Of a stretch of 64,000 nt of DNA, positions 45,773 to 53,881 are shown piece by piece. Location of the stretch: positions 970,076 through 1,034,075 of the forward strand of contig JASXSU010000003.1 in assembly GCA_030674875.1 (NCBI GenBank). The letters run 5' to 3'. The stretch is from Candidatus Endonucleibacter sp. (ex Gigantidas childressi) (GTDB lineage Bacteria > Pseudomonadota > Gammaproteobacteria > Pseudomonadales > Endozoicomonadaceae). Both the position numbers and the translations under genes were made by a program. Under the pieces are notes generated by a model. It worked only from the letters and a program-made list of their open reading frames with translations. It had not been told where the DNA came from and searched no databases. Position 1 is the first letter of the stretch, and every line of letters starts with the position of its first letter.

Positions 45773-46708
45773 ATCTATGTAAGGGACAAAAAACCTGAAG
45801 ACCTTTATTTTCAATGCATAATTTAGCAAGACGTGACTCTCAGACAAGGTAACCTGCACGTTCTTTTACCCCAGAATAGGTTATGGTTGTTGAACATGAA
45901 AGACGTCAGCTCATTGGCCAAGAGGCTCAAAGCTCATCTACCGCTGCATCAAACTAGGATCACCTTCATTGCACAGTTTGTAATGGCTTTGCTGCGTAGC
46001 CGTTCTACTAACTTGTACGTATAGCCGAAGAGTCCAGATAAGGCAGACAGCGAGTCCTGTTATATCCGTATAAAGCGATTTTTCGCTGACTATGACTACA
46101 GTTTTGAGCAGCTAAGTGAGCTGATTCTGAGCTGCCGGACATGGATCGCTTTACCCTGTGCATGGATAGAACCAACTGGAAGCATGGCTCCAAAAACGTC
46201 AACTATCTGGTGGTATCAATTGCTTGGCAAGGAACCTCAATTCCCATTGTTTGGGAGTGTCTTGACAAAAAAGGAGGAAACTCCAATACCGATGAACGCA
46301 TAGCGGTAATGGAGCGTGTACTAAATCTCATTCCCATAAAGAAAATTGATAACCTTCTGGCAGATCGTGAGTTTATAGGCCACGAATGGTTAGACTGGTT
46401 ACGTCAAAACAAACTGTCATGCAGAATTCTGGTTAAAAGAAACAATGTGGTGGAGCAGCGAAGCTAAAAGATTGCCATTGGCAAGCTATGCAGAGGCGTT
46501 AGTATCAATCAAACAGTAACGTGGTATAGCAAAAAGAAAGTATCTGGAGTACCGCTCTATATTGCAGCCCGTCGAACTCTGAAAGGATTGTTGATCGTCG
46601 TAGCTACTAAAAATCCAGACAGCATAATAGAAGACTATAGTAAGCTCTGGAGTATTGAAACCATGTTTGGCAATCTAAAAACAAGCACAAGTACAAGTAT
46701 CTTGGTAA
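45773..46708 (+). pseudogene. IS4-family transposase remnant (unit 1)
   Basis: Starts with the element end ATCTATGTAAGGGACAAAAA. Patches in order: LNMKDVSSLAKRLKAHLPLH, then frameshifts, MDRTNWKHGSKNVNYLVVSI (first Asp), IDNLLADREFIGHEWLDWLR (second Asp) and EDYSKLWSIETMFGNLK (final Glu). The C-terminal domain after NLK and the right end are missing: the sequence passes into recD 3' DNA at about 46709. Related C-terminal pieces are at 27.96 and 61.7 kb. The IS4 assignment rests on the D-D-E context and the YREK-like spacing. Confidence 0.85.
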
Positions 46709-46755
46709 GTTTAAAGTCTTTCTTTCAGCCCAGATATTCTTTGAGTTGGTGTTTT
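46709..46755 (-). other. Duplicated tail of recD at the junction
   Basis: TTTAAAGTCTTTCTTTCAGC and CCAGATATTCTTTGAGTTGG match the final codons of recD at 51854-51893. Here they are followed at once by gene A sequence. This scar shows that the ancestral order was gene A, gene B, IS4 remnant, recD, and that the breakpoint fell inside recD. Confidence 0.92.
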
Positions 46756-47978
46756 GGAAGCAATAAGGTTTGTCTGTTTGAAGAAGAATATTCTACTACC
46801 TGTGATGCATCAAAAAAACTGATAATATATCCTTTTTCTGATATTGTTGCTTTTTTTGAAGAGTTAAAAGAAACAGAGACCAATACTCAAATATCTTTTG
46901 CATTTAGCGGTGGAGAAAACAATAAATTGAACGACACATTAAATCATGAAAATTTATGCTCATTAGGCTTATGGTTTCCTGGCATAAAATCATTGGAGAC
47001 CGTAAATAATGTATGGGTAGGAAATCAAGCATACATATTTCACTCAAAATCGTTTAATTGCTTAAAGCAGTCAGGAGTTGAAGTAGGGAGTTTATGGTCA
47101 TATTATTCTGATAATGTTGTCCCATTTTTTTTAGAATATGAAAGTCAATTTAAAAAAGAAAAGACATGGGAACAAAGCGAAGAAGAGTTCTTATGTGGTG
47201 AGCAAAAAACACAATCTAGAGAGGTGTGTTTTTTAGATGCAATTAAACAACTACTGCCCGCTAAATTATCGGAAGAACAACAAGTTAACCGTAAAAAAGA
47301 TAAGTTAACTATACTGCCTGAAAGTGGTGATAATGAGCATGTAAAGCTGAAGGTATGTGATAGGAAGGGGAAGGTTGCTTCACTGCTAAAGCAGTTTGAA
47401 AATAAAGAAAATCATTCTTCTACGATAGCTGAGTGCTCATGGACCAGGAGTGATCTTACAAAAAACAATCATCAAAGGGCTATAGACGAAATCTGCCATC
47501 AATTTGAGGGTAAGTATATAACTGATAGAAAACAAAAAATAGCTGGATCATCATGGCCTAATTCTAATTCTTTAACAGGTTTTCCAAGTAGGTCTCAGAA
47601 TGAGCTAGATTCACGGTTTAAAGGTGTAGAGTATATTGCAAAAAATACTACTGATATAATGGGGGGCATGCTAAATCTTATGATAGAAAAAAACATTACT
47701 TGTTTCAGAAAAAGCATTTAAAGTTTTTATCTTATAAAAATATCATAATGGACTTAGAGAAAAAGCTTAACGAAGAAGTGGATCCAGCTAAGAGGGAGAA
47801 TATCACATACTTGTGCCATGCAGCTAGGTATAGAGCAGCTAAATATGCAGTGGCTAAAAGTGGAGCAGGTTATCCTGAAACAAAAAGCTTTGATCTAATA
47901 GCACAAGAAAAAACTAAATTTTTCAATGACTGCGTAAAGTTAGTTGATAAGCTAGCCAAAGGCGAAAGTCACCATTAA
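46751..47978 (+). pseudogene. Gene A copy 2: truncated, fused to IS4 sequence and frameshifted
   Basis: Lacks the first 176 codons, including the signal peptide. An open frame from 46588 fuses transposase sequence (SIETMFGNLKTSTSTS) and out-of-frame recD tail to gene A at CFGSNKVCLFEEE. A run of seven G in copy 1 (42515-42521) is six G here (47661-47666), which shifts the frame after DIMGG and stops at 47721. The rest of the sequence is still present to 47978. Apart from this and one Thr-to-Lys change, it is essentially identical to copy 1, so decay is recent. Confidence 0.92.
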
Positions 47979-48177
47979 CATGGTGAGGTTGTTTATTGTT
48001 TTCACTTCCCTATTTCAAAAAAACACAGGTTAGTTATATGCTCATGTGACGTCGTTAGTTTGTAGCGACGCACATGGAGTAATTCCTCTCAAATTGAATA
48101 TAGACTGGCGGCATGTTGAAAAATAAAACTGATGAGATTTGATTTTGAATTAACATACTGCCACGAAAGTCTTTAAG

Positions 48178-48222
48178 ACACCCTTGTCAAATTAAGTTTT
48201 TATTTGAAAAGGGTGTTTCTCT
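48178..48222. terminator. Second copy of the gene A/gene B terminator
   Basis: Same ACACCCTT/AAGGGTGT hairpin as at 43034-43078, unchanged. Confidence 0.65.
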
Positions 48223-48254
48223 TACGCTTGATTATCTACTATTCAATAATGGAT

Positions 48255-50498
48255 TTATCGTTCTATAAATAGCATGAACACGTCCTGATCTGGATGGGAT
48301 AGGGTTATTATAGAAAGTTTTTCCAGGATAAGAGCGGTAGTTTCTTGGAAAATCGCGGTCGCTTTTTGGAGAGGCTTGGTAATTTTTTTGATAAGATGTT
48401 TCGTCTTACTTTTTTGTGCGCTTTCGTTGATAGGGTGCTCTATCGTGATCGCTTTAGTTATTTTATACGTATAATAAGTCAAGCTAGGTAAGTCATCGGT
48501 TAGTGTCAATTGCTTGAGCTGTTCGCCCACGCAGATTGTTGTAGGTTCTGTAGGTGTTTGAATAGCTACGGCTCTATCATGCTTTGCATGTGACGAAATA
48601 AATTTTGTCAAGATATGATTGTAGTTATAATAATTACAATTAAATTCTTCCTGACTTTCCGACAAACAGGTAGATAGCAAAGTTTGCACGGCTACCAACA
48701 TAGCACGAGTCAAATGTGGGTCGTGCTCGTCATAGGCGGTAGACCAAGTATGAGCAAGAACTGCAACAACTGTAGGGGCAAGGAGGAGAGGCTTCTGCTC
48801 ATGATCGGGTAGGGCTATTTCGTTACTTTTTTTTGGATTATTGAGGATATGGTTGTGCGCATCAGTAAATGGTATTTCCTTTGTGACCGTACTAACTACT
48901 CTGATATCATGGTCACAACTAGTGCATACCGTGCGTATATGATTATCTAGTTCGTTTGTTAGTTGTTCGCAAGTCTTTTTAACAGAAACTGGAGATATAT
49001 TATCTTGTAGTTCCTTGTTATTGTCAGTGGTGAACGTAAAACAACAAGAGTCTTGTCTTAAGTAAGCATCCATTGTATCTACTAATGCTTTTTTAAAGTT
49101 ATCATCAATGATAATTGCTGTTCTCTCAGGACTCAGTTTCTTTGTTATGGCGTCATTTGTGTTATCATGATTCAGCTCCTTTATTGTTGCGTCATCTGCG
49201 TGATGATGCCCTTTTTTACCAAAAAAGGCGTTCCGAGGCAAGCTTGTTGCGTCATCTGCGTGATGCCTTAGTTTTTTCATTATGGCATCAATTGTGTCAT
49301 CAAATATTGCATTATTTTTTTTATCATGATCCAGTTTATTCATTATTGCGTCATTTGCTACTTTCTTGCATCCTGCAAAATCGGGTGCTGTTTTTAGCAT
49401 CTGTTCCCATAAATATCTGGAACTATTAATATCTACTATTAGCATTGTATCGTATAAGAGGCACTTAAAATCTAAGTCCTTTTTTGAGACATAATCAGAA
49501 TAAAAGTTTGAAGTGGAAGCGTTGTCTAATGTATTAGACATTGCCTTAGATGCTATCGCCTTAGATATTATCTCATCCTGGATTATTTTGATCATGCCCG
49601 GCTCTAGTAATAATTCCCTATACGGTATGCCGACAGCTGTCTGCTGATGCTCTTTATTATAGCTAGGGTTAAAGTACTCATCTATTGTTGCGCTACCCAT
49701 TAAACCTGCACGAAAAAGAGCGATGCTCAAATATGTTGTAGAAATACATTCATTATGTCTATTACTCAAAGTGGTAGCCTCCTCTAAAGTTACAGGAAGC
49801 GCCTGTGAAATAAGTCGTGGAAGGCACGACTTAGGGTTGTTTTTAAAGAACTCAAAATCAGGTTTTTTATACTTTTTGTTACATTTCTTGTATGCACTAT
49901 ATTCCATGCAGTCTTTGGGGGGCAGAAGAGACAAATGTGATCTGCCCCATGAGCCAGAACGAGTGGTCCAAAGCATTACTGGAAGTGGATCATCAGGTCT
50001 CTCTTCTTCAGTGCTGTAGGAGGGGGGCTGGTAATTTTCCATTAGATCATAAGATGTATTGTTACGCTGTTCCTTTTGTGGGTAACTGTCTAGCGCAGTC
50101 TGATAGTCGTATTCAGCACAAGATATTTCATATACCCCATCATTAAGATTATTTGTCGGCTGGTTTGTTGGTGGGAGTTGGTCGGAGGTGGCATCAGGTA
50201 AAGTGCTTCTTTTACAATACGCACTTATTATTTTTGCCAGCTCTTTGAAATTGTTTTGTACCTGGTATTTGGATGATGTCTCAACATATAGAGCCTCTAC
50301 TTTATCGTCGTCATCCATGTTATTAAAAAATTTCTCCGCCTCATCATCTGGCACTCCATTAAGCGTATGACCGTTAGATTTGAAATCTTTAAATGCACTA
50401 AGAAATTCCCCGGCTGCATGCACAAATGCACTTGCTGCTAGCAACGGACAAGCAATAAGAGCTATCTTTAATCGATAATTTAAATTTTTTAAAAACAT
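48255..50498 (-). CDS. Gene B copy 2: unknown exported protein, 747 aa
   Basis: Paralogue of 43111-45345 with the same signal peptide and layout. By eye it differs at about 22 single residues plus two blocks: EEERPDDPLPVM against EEERPEPDPRPGM (near residue 165), and SLPRNAFFGKKGHHH against SQWGVPEWVRHT (near residue 418). Residues of roughly 430-650 are identical. Changes are patchy, for example AMSNTLDN for AMYKILDN, DYVSKKDLDFK for DYFSNKILDFK, and four Glu-to-Lys changes near the C-terminus. Both frames stay open. I infer diversification after duplication or gene conversion from another paralogue. Confidence 0.72.
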   Translation of the reverse strand: MFLKNLNYRLKIALIACPLLAASAFVHAAGEFLSAFKDFKSNGHTLNGVPDDEAEKFFNNMDDDDKVEALYVETSSKYQVQNNFKELAKIISAYCKRSTLPDATSDQLPPTNQPTNNLNDGVYEISCAEYDYQTALDSYPQKEQRNNTSYDLMENYQPPSYSTEEERPDDPLPVMLWTTRSGSWGRSHLSLLPPKDCMEYSAYKKCNKKYKKPDFEFFKNNPKSCLPRLISQALPVTLEEATTLSNRHNECISTTYLSIALFRAGLMGSATIDEYFNPSYNKEHQQTAVGIPYRELLLEPGMIKIIQDEIISKAIASKAMSNTLDNASTSNFYSDYVSKKDLDFKCLLYDTMLIVDINSSRYLWEQMLKTAPDFAGCKKVANDAIMNKLDHDKKNNAIFDDTIDAIMKKLRHHADDATSLPRNAFFGKKGHHHADDATIKELNHDNTNDAITKKLSPERTAIIIDDNFKKALVDTMDAYLRQDSCCFTFTTDNNKELQDNISPVSVKKTCEQLTNELDNHIRTVCTSCDHDIRVVSTVTKEIPFTDAHNHILNNPKKSNEIALPDHEQKPLLLAPTVVAVLAHTWSTAYDEHDPHLTRAMLVAVQTLLSTCLSESQEEFNCNYYNYNHILTKFISSHAKHDRAVAIQTPTEPTTICVGEQLKQLTLTDDLPSLTYYTYKITKAITIEHPINESAQKSKTKHLIKKITKPLQKATAIFQETTALILEKLSIITLSHPDQDVFMLFIER

Positions 50499-50924
50499 TA
50501 TAATACCTCAAATATAACATTAAAAATAAAGGATAATTATTCCCTGATAGTTTCTTGATTAAGGGCTGTCATATTTATAATATTACATTGAGGATGTGCT
50601 GTTGCTTACGTCTCTTGCTCACTTAGCCTTCTAATACTCGTATGGTCATGGGCGGAGATTTACTTACATCCTCAATGTAGATGGAGACTGTTGTATACAA
50701 AGGAGTCTAGATTAATGTGTACCAGTGTATGGCTTGGCCTCACAGCCAATTATCACTCTTTACTTAGGGCGATGTAAAAAATGAGAGTATATATAAAATA
50801 TTCATAAAATACAAATAATATGTATTTTTTTAATTACGAGAGCTCAAATCTTAAGTATATTATTTATAGTTATCTGTTATATTCTTATGGATTTTTTTTA
50901 TTTTGTGTTTGGATCTAGTGGTTG
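50499..50924. other. Upstream region of gene B copy 2
   Basis: Same content as 45346-45772, including the 105-bp inverted-repeat element at about 50584-50688. No gene. Confidence 0.55.
50584..50688. repeat. 105-bp inverted-repeat element, second copy
   Basis: TACATTGAGGATGT to ACATCCTCAATGTA, identical to 45431-45535. Confidence 0.8.
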
Positions 50925-51853
50925 ATCTATGTAAGGGACAAAAAACCTGAAGACCTTTATTTTCAATGCATAATTTAGCAAGACGTGACTCTCAGACAAG
51001 GTAACCTGCACGTTCTTTTACCCCAGAATAGGTTATGGTTGTTGAACATGAAAGACGTCAGCTCATTGGCCAAGAGGCTCAAAGCTCATCTACCGCTGCA
51101 TCAAACTAGGATCACCTTCATTGCACAGTTTGTAATGGCTTTGCTGCGTAGCCGTTCTACTAACTTGTACGTATAGCCGAAGAGTCCAGATAAGGCAGAC
51201 AGCGAGTCCTGTTATATCCGTATAAAGCGATTTTTCGCTGACTATGACTACAGTTTTGAGCAGCTAAGTGAGCTGATTCTGAGCTGCCGGACATGGATCG
51301 CTTTACCCTGTGCATGGATAGAACCAACTGGAAGCATGGCTCCAAAAACGTCAACTATCTGGTGGTATCAATTGCTTGGCAAGGAACCTCAATTCCCATT
51401 GTTTGGGAGTGTCTTGACAAAAAAGGAGGAAACTCCAATACCGATGAACGCATAGCGGTAATGGAGCGTGTACTAAATCTCATTCCCATAAAGAAAATTG
51501 ATAACCTTCTGGCAGATCGTGAGTTTATAGGCCACGAATGGTTAGACTGGTTACGTCAAAACAAACTGTCATGCAGAATTCTGGTTAAAAGAAACAATGT
51601 GGTGGAGCAGCGAAGCTAAAAGATTGCCATTGGCAAGCTATGCAGAGGCGTTAGTATCAATCAAACAGTAACCAAAAAGAAAGTATCTGGAGTACCGCTC
51701 TATATTGCAGCCCGTCGAACTCTGAAAGGATTGTTGATCGTCGTAGCTACTAAAAAGCCAGACAGCATAATAGAAGACTATAGTAAGCTCTGGAGTATTG
51801 AAACCATGTTTGGCAATCTAAAAACAAGCACAAGTACAAGTATCTTGGTAAGT
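50925..51853 (+). pseudogene. IS4-family transposase remnant (unit 2)
   Basis: Copy of 45773-46708 with the same frameshifts, and a further nine-base loss after ATCAAACAGTAAC near 51672. It ends where recD begins on the opposite strand. Confidence 0.85.
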
Positions 51854-53881
51854 TTAAAGTCTTTCTTTCAGCCCAGATATTCTTTGAGTTGGTGTTTTTA
51901 TTGCTTTATTTAGTAGATCCTCGCCACAAAAAAGATCCAGCTTTTTTTTCGCTCTGGTAATACCTGTGTAGACTAGCTCTCTGGTGATCATCGGGTTAAA
52001 TTGATGAGGTAGAGCTATTGCTGCATGTTCAAACTCTGATCCTTGGCTTTTGTGGATGGTCATGGCAAAAACGGTTTCATGCTCTGGCAGACGACTTGGT
52101 AAGAATTGTTTGATTGATCCATCAGGTAGTTCAAATATCACTCTTAAGCGATTATTATTGTTGTTCAGAGCGATACCAATATCTCCGTTGTATAAATTAA
52201 GATCATTATCATTTTTTGTAATCAATATCGGTCGACCTTCATACCACAGGCTAACCTCATCAATTAAGTTTGCTTTGGCAAGAGCTGATCGAATGGCTTC
52301 GTTGAGGCAATTAACGCCAAATTGACCTTCACGTAAAGCGCATAGTAGCCGAAATGAGTGGAAGGTTTTCAGTATTTTTTTCTGCCAAATGGTTTCTGAC
52401 TCATTTCCAGTAACTCCTGTTTTTATAATTGCCAAGAAACGTTGATATCCAGTTGTGCACAACTTTAAAAGTTGCTGGTAACCAAAGCTATCTATTGGAT
52501 GTATATCGATATCTTTAAAATTACGGCTCAGTGTTCGATTAACTGCTTTCTGATTACCAATATTGATAGCATTTGCAAGGCAGCCAATACCAGAGTGTGC
52601 ATCAAATCGATAGCTTTTTTGCAGAAGACATATGCTGTTGTTAATAGGTCTGGCTCCAGTGTTACTGTATTCGCTCAGGTTGAATCCTGTCATTTGTTCC
52701 ATAATCTGGACTTTCTGTGAAGAATAGCCACCGTCGGCAGCGGTGCAGATGTCTCCCAGCACACTACCTGCTTCAACTGAGGCTAGTTGATCCCTGTCGC
52801 CCAATAAGATTAATCGACAGTTGCTGGGCATAGCTTCCAGTAAACGGGCCATCATTGGAAGATCAATCATAGAGGCTTCATCTACAACCAATATATCAAG
52901 GTGTAGTTTATTGCTGTTGTTGTGTCGGAAACGGTTGTTAGCAGGCATAACTCCAAGGAGTCGGTGAATAGTGCTTGCGTTTGTGGGGATCAAGTCTTTT
53001 ACTTGTTGATTGCAGGCTAACTGGTTCAGTGCGCCACCAATAGATTCTGTCAGGCGCGCTGAGGCTTTCCCTGTTGGTGCAACTAACTTTATATTTGGGG
53101 GGGAGCCGCTTTGAATACCCAGCTCTACTAACAGTGCTAGCAGTTTTGTTACAGTGGTTGTTTTGCCTGTACCGGGGCCGCCACTGATTATGGAAAAACT
53201 CTGGGTTGCGGCTAGCGCCACTGCAGTTTTTTGCCAATTGAGGCAGTGGTGGATTGGAATCAGTTTATCTAGGGAGGATAGATCTGAGCTTGTTTTTGCG
53301 TTTAGGATGCATTTTTCAATGGCGCTCCAATCTAAGGCATATTGGTATTCAATATCTAGCCACTTGATTAGTGTTTTCTGAATGTCTGCTCCATGCTCAA
53401 GAAGGTGGCACTGCTGATAGATATGGGCGTAATCCCTGTGAAAAAGACGGTTCAGTATTAGGCTGGCGGCTTGATGATCTACATCAATGGCCGAGCTCTG
53501 CCCTAAAAAAGCTGCCACCTGTTTTTCGTATTGCCAGTAGCGGTATAGATACAGTCTTTTCTTTTCAATAACCAAAGGTGTTGGTATGCAGCCATCGCCA
53601 ACTAGTGATTGTTTTACAAGATGTCTGTGCCAGTTACGAACGTCACATTTAACTGCTTCGATGAGTGCTTGGCTTTTCTCCTTACTTTGATTGAAGAGAC
53701 AGTTAGGGTTGATGTTTTCCAGTGACAAACAGACATTGCCTAGCCCTAGCTGGTGGCTGACCATGGCGCTGACCAGAGCCAAAGTATCATCATTATGAAG
53801 GCTGTATATAAACCGAGCGAACTGGTAGTCTAGTGGTAGGATTTGCTGGTTTTTCAGCAATTCTTTTAGAAGTTCAAGCAC
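51854..53881 (-). CDS. recD: Exodeoxyribonuclease V alpha subunit RecD
   Basis: 5'-3' helicase subunit of RecBCD. The 675 aa (608 in E. coli) contain Walker A GGPGTGKTTTVTKLLALL, the RecD helicase motif VVDEASMIDLPMMARLL, the GDRDQLASVEAGSVLGDI segment, and motifs V/VI at AMTIHKSQGSEFEHAAIALP and YTGITRAKKKLDLF. The C-terminus AIKTPTQRISGLKERL matches the family ending, so the gene is complete even though the duplication breakpoint lies within its last 15 codons. It overlaps recB by 8 bases. Confidence 0.96.
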   Translation of the reverse strand: MLELLKELLKNQQILPLDYQFARFIYSLHNDDTLALVSAMVSHQLGLGNVCLSLENINPNCLFNQSKEKSQALIEAVKCDVRNWHRHLVKQSLVGDGCIPTPLVIEKKRLYLYRYWQYEKQVAAFLGQSSAIDVDHQAASLILNRLFHRDYAHIYQQCHLLEHGADIQKTLIKWLDIEYQYALDWSAIEKCILNAKTSSDLSSLDKLIPIHHCLNWQKTAVALAATQSFSIISGGPGTGKTTTVTKLLALLVELGIQSGSPPNIKLVAPTGKASARLTESIGGALNQLACNQQVKDLIPTNASTIHRLLGVMPANNRFRHNNSNKLHLDILVVDEASMIDLPMMARLLEAMPSNCRLILLGDRDQLASVEAGSVLGDICTAADGGYSSQKVQIMEQMTGFNLSEYSNTGARPINNSICLLQKSYRFDAHSGIGCLANAINIGNQKAVNRTLSRNFKDIDIHPIDSFGYQQLLKLCTTGYQRFLAIIKTGVTGNESETIWQKKILKTFHSFRLLCALREGQFGVNCLNEAIRSALAKANLIDEVSLWYEGRPILITKNDNDLNLYNGDIGIALNNNNNRLRVIFELPDGSIKQFLPSRLPEHETVFAMTIHKSQGSEFEHAAIALPHQFNPMITRELVYTGITRAKKKLDLFCGEDLLNKAIKTPTQRISGLKERL

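Larger units (their letters stand above)
41606..46750. repeat. Tandem duplication, unit 1 (5145 bp)
   Basis: The unit begins GTTTTGGAAGCAATAAGG inside gene A and ends in 42 bases of recD 3' sequence. Unit 2 follows directly at 46751. GTTTT occurs at the unit start, at the junction and at the end of unit 2 (51894-51898). Units differ by a few indels in non-coding DNA and by clustered changes in gene B. Confidence 0.95.
46751..51893. repeat. Tandem duplication, unit 2 (about 5143 bp)
   Basis: Second copy of 41606-46750. Net length differences come from one G lost in gene A, nine bases gained in gene B, one base lost in a T-run near 50.9 kb and nine bases lost in the IS4 remnant (near 51672). 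It merges with the intact recD 3' end. Confidence 0.95.

Noticed and set aside
46141-46467. 108-aa ORF as an independent gene (also 51293-51619)
   Set aside because: It is the central DDE part of a frameshifted IS4-type transposase.
41606-51893. Tandem duplication as an assembly artefact
   Set aside because: The units differ at many positions in gene B, by indels and by a homopolymer length. Simple misassembly of one locus would not give two consistent versions. Long reads would still be worth having.
51854-51913. RecD C-terminus replaced by IS sequence
   Set aside because: The ending AIKTPTQRISGLKERL matches the normal RecD C-terminus. The IS4 frame merely runs over it on the other strand.
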